A stretch of 64,000 bases of DNA, taken from contig NZ_JBBCJO010000004.1 in assembly GCF_037190085.1 (NCBI RefSeq), forward strand, positions 248,001 to 312,000, in the 5' to 3' direction. The notes beneath the pieces were generated by a model, which worked only from the letters and a program-made list of their open reading frames with translations, had not been told where the DNA came from and did not search any database. Both the position numbers and the translations under genes were made by a program. Positions 63,379 to 64,000 of this stretch are shown here, one piece after another. Source of the stretch: Gemmatimonas aurantiaca (GTDB lineage: Bacteria > Gemmatimonadota > Gemmatimonadetes > Gemmatimonadales > Gemmatimonadaceae). The stretch's first letter is position 1, and each line of letters opens with the position of its first letter.

Positions 63379-64000
63379 TCAGGTATCGATGAGGAGTTCC
63401 CGCACCTCGAGGAGCGGCACGAGCCGATCGTCGATGCGCAGCATCTTCTGCCCGATGGGCGCGAAGTCACCGGAGGGGAGCTCTTCCCAGTCGGCGGCGC
63501 GACCGAGCCGCAGCTCGTCATCGCTCAGTCGTCCCGCACCCGGCGTGATGGCCGGAAGGAGGACTTCGCCGAGTTCGAGATCACGCACCGAGGGGCCGGT
63601 GCGCAGTTGGGCGGGGGCCCAATGCAGATCGCGGAGCCGGGTCGGCGGCTGCATGCCGATGCTCGCGATGTGCGCGAAGGGGATCCAGAGGTAGCGGCCA
63701 CCCGCGATCACCTCGAGACGGGCGCCGATGCGGGGATCGGCGTCTTCGATGGAGGTGAAGCGTTCCCCATTGTACGTCCCGGTCACCGGCGAGGGTGCCG
63801 CGTCGGTGGGGAAGTCGCCGCTGTCGAACATGTGTTCCCGCACGCGTTCGGCCGTGATGGCCGAGCGGTAGAGCATGGTGCCCGCTTCGGCCATGTGGCC
63901 GTTTTTCGCGAGCACGTCGAGTTGCTTCTCGGCGCGGCTCCAGTCGCCGGCAAAGGTGAGCAGCTCGAAGAGGAAGGTCCGCCGCTGGGCGTCGGCCGGA
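63379..64000 (-). CDS. tagJ: Type VI accessory protein TagJ (ImpE), partial
   Basis: The frame runs off the right edge; ~206 codons are visible (…FLFELLTFAGDWSRAEKQLDVL…). The C-terminus has the ImpE blocks ARLEVIAGGRYLWIPFAHIASIGMQPPTRLRDLHWAPAQL and LRLGRAADWEE...GQKMLRIDDRLVPLLEVREL. TagJ binds the sheath and ClpV recycling machinery in some systems. More type VI genes are expected beyond the edge. Confidence 0.88.
   Translation of the reverse strand, partial: PADAQRRTFLFELLTFAGDWSRAEKQLDVLAKNGHMAEAGTMLYRSAITAERVREHMFDSGDFPTDAAPSPVTGTYNGERFTSIEDADPRIGARLEVIAGGRYLWIPFAHIASIGMQPPTRLRDLHWAPAQLRTGPSVRDLELGEVLLPAITPGAGRLSDDELRLGRAADWEELPSGDFAPIGQKMLRIDDRLVPLLEVRELLIDT

Overview
The window looks like a chromosome segment of a Gemmatimonadota-type bacterium. 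The evidence is the high GC content, the many ECF sigma/anti-sigma pairs, the small lipoproteins with Gemmatimonas-like HExxH endings, and several genes whose -10-like box sits directly against the start codon. The assignment is inferred from gene style, since no rRNA is present.

Layout. Positions 1-30000 are mostly ordinary chromosome. They hold a truncated SET-domain protein, a Nudix hydrolase, an ECF sigma factor with its zinc-finger anti-sigma partner, and holA-SPOR-mutS-mug as a tightly overlapping run. Next come glutaminyl cyclase, an M30-like metalloprotease lipoprotein, cystathionine beta-synthase, an Lrp regulator divergent from rocF-rocD (arginine catabolism), a heterodimeric ABC exporter, a sigma/anti-sigma operon whose anti-sigma carries a carbohydrate-binding (CBM48-like) domain, ddl, rhomboid, queF and an AraC regulator. 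A strong inverted-repeat element of unknown type lies before queF.

Positions 30095-40525 are an integrated genetic island of about 10.4 kb. It is bounded by a 37-bp direct repeat of the tRNA-Phe 3' half and has visibly lower GC. A tyrosine integrase sits at its right end, and IS21-family DNA has inserted into it. Its cargo is a set of tiny phage-like genes plus a same-strand run (integrase, three paralogous HEPN-like proteins that each keep an RNxxGxH motif, and one acidic protein of unknown family). This run is the best candidate in the window for an undescribed system, most likely defence or abortive infection.

Positions 40728-48446 hold a class II lanthipeptide cluster: two precursor peptides with related leaders and six core cysteines each, one LanM, one LanT with a C39 protease domain, and two downstream membrane proteins of unknown role. 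After two minus-strand envelope proteins and queD, positions 51806-64000 hold part of a type VI secretion locus read on the minus strand (TagJ, TssA, TssE, TssF, TssG, ClpV, VgrG, a protein resembling DUF6931, PAAR). The sheath, tube and membrane-complex genes are not in the window and presumably lie beyond the right edge.
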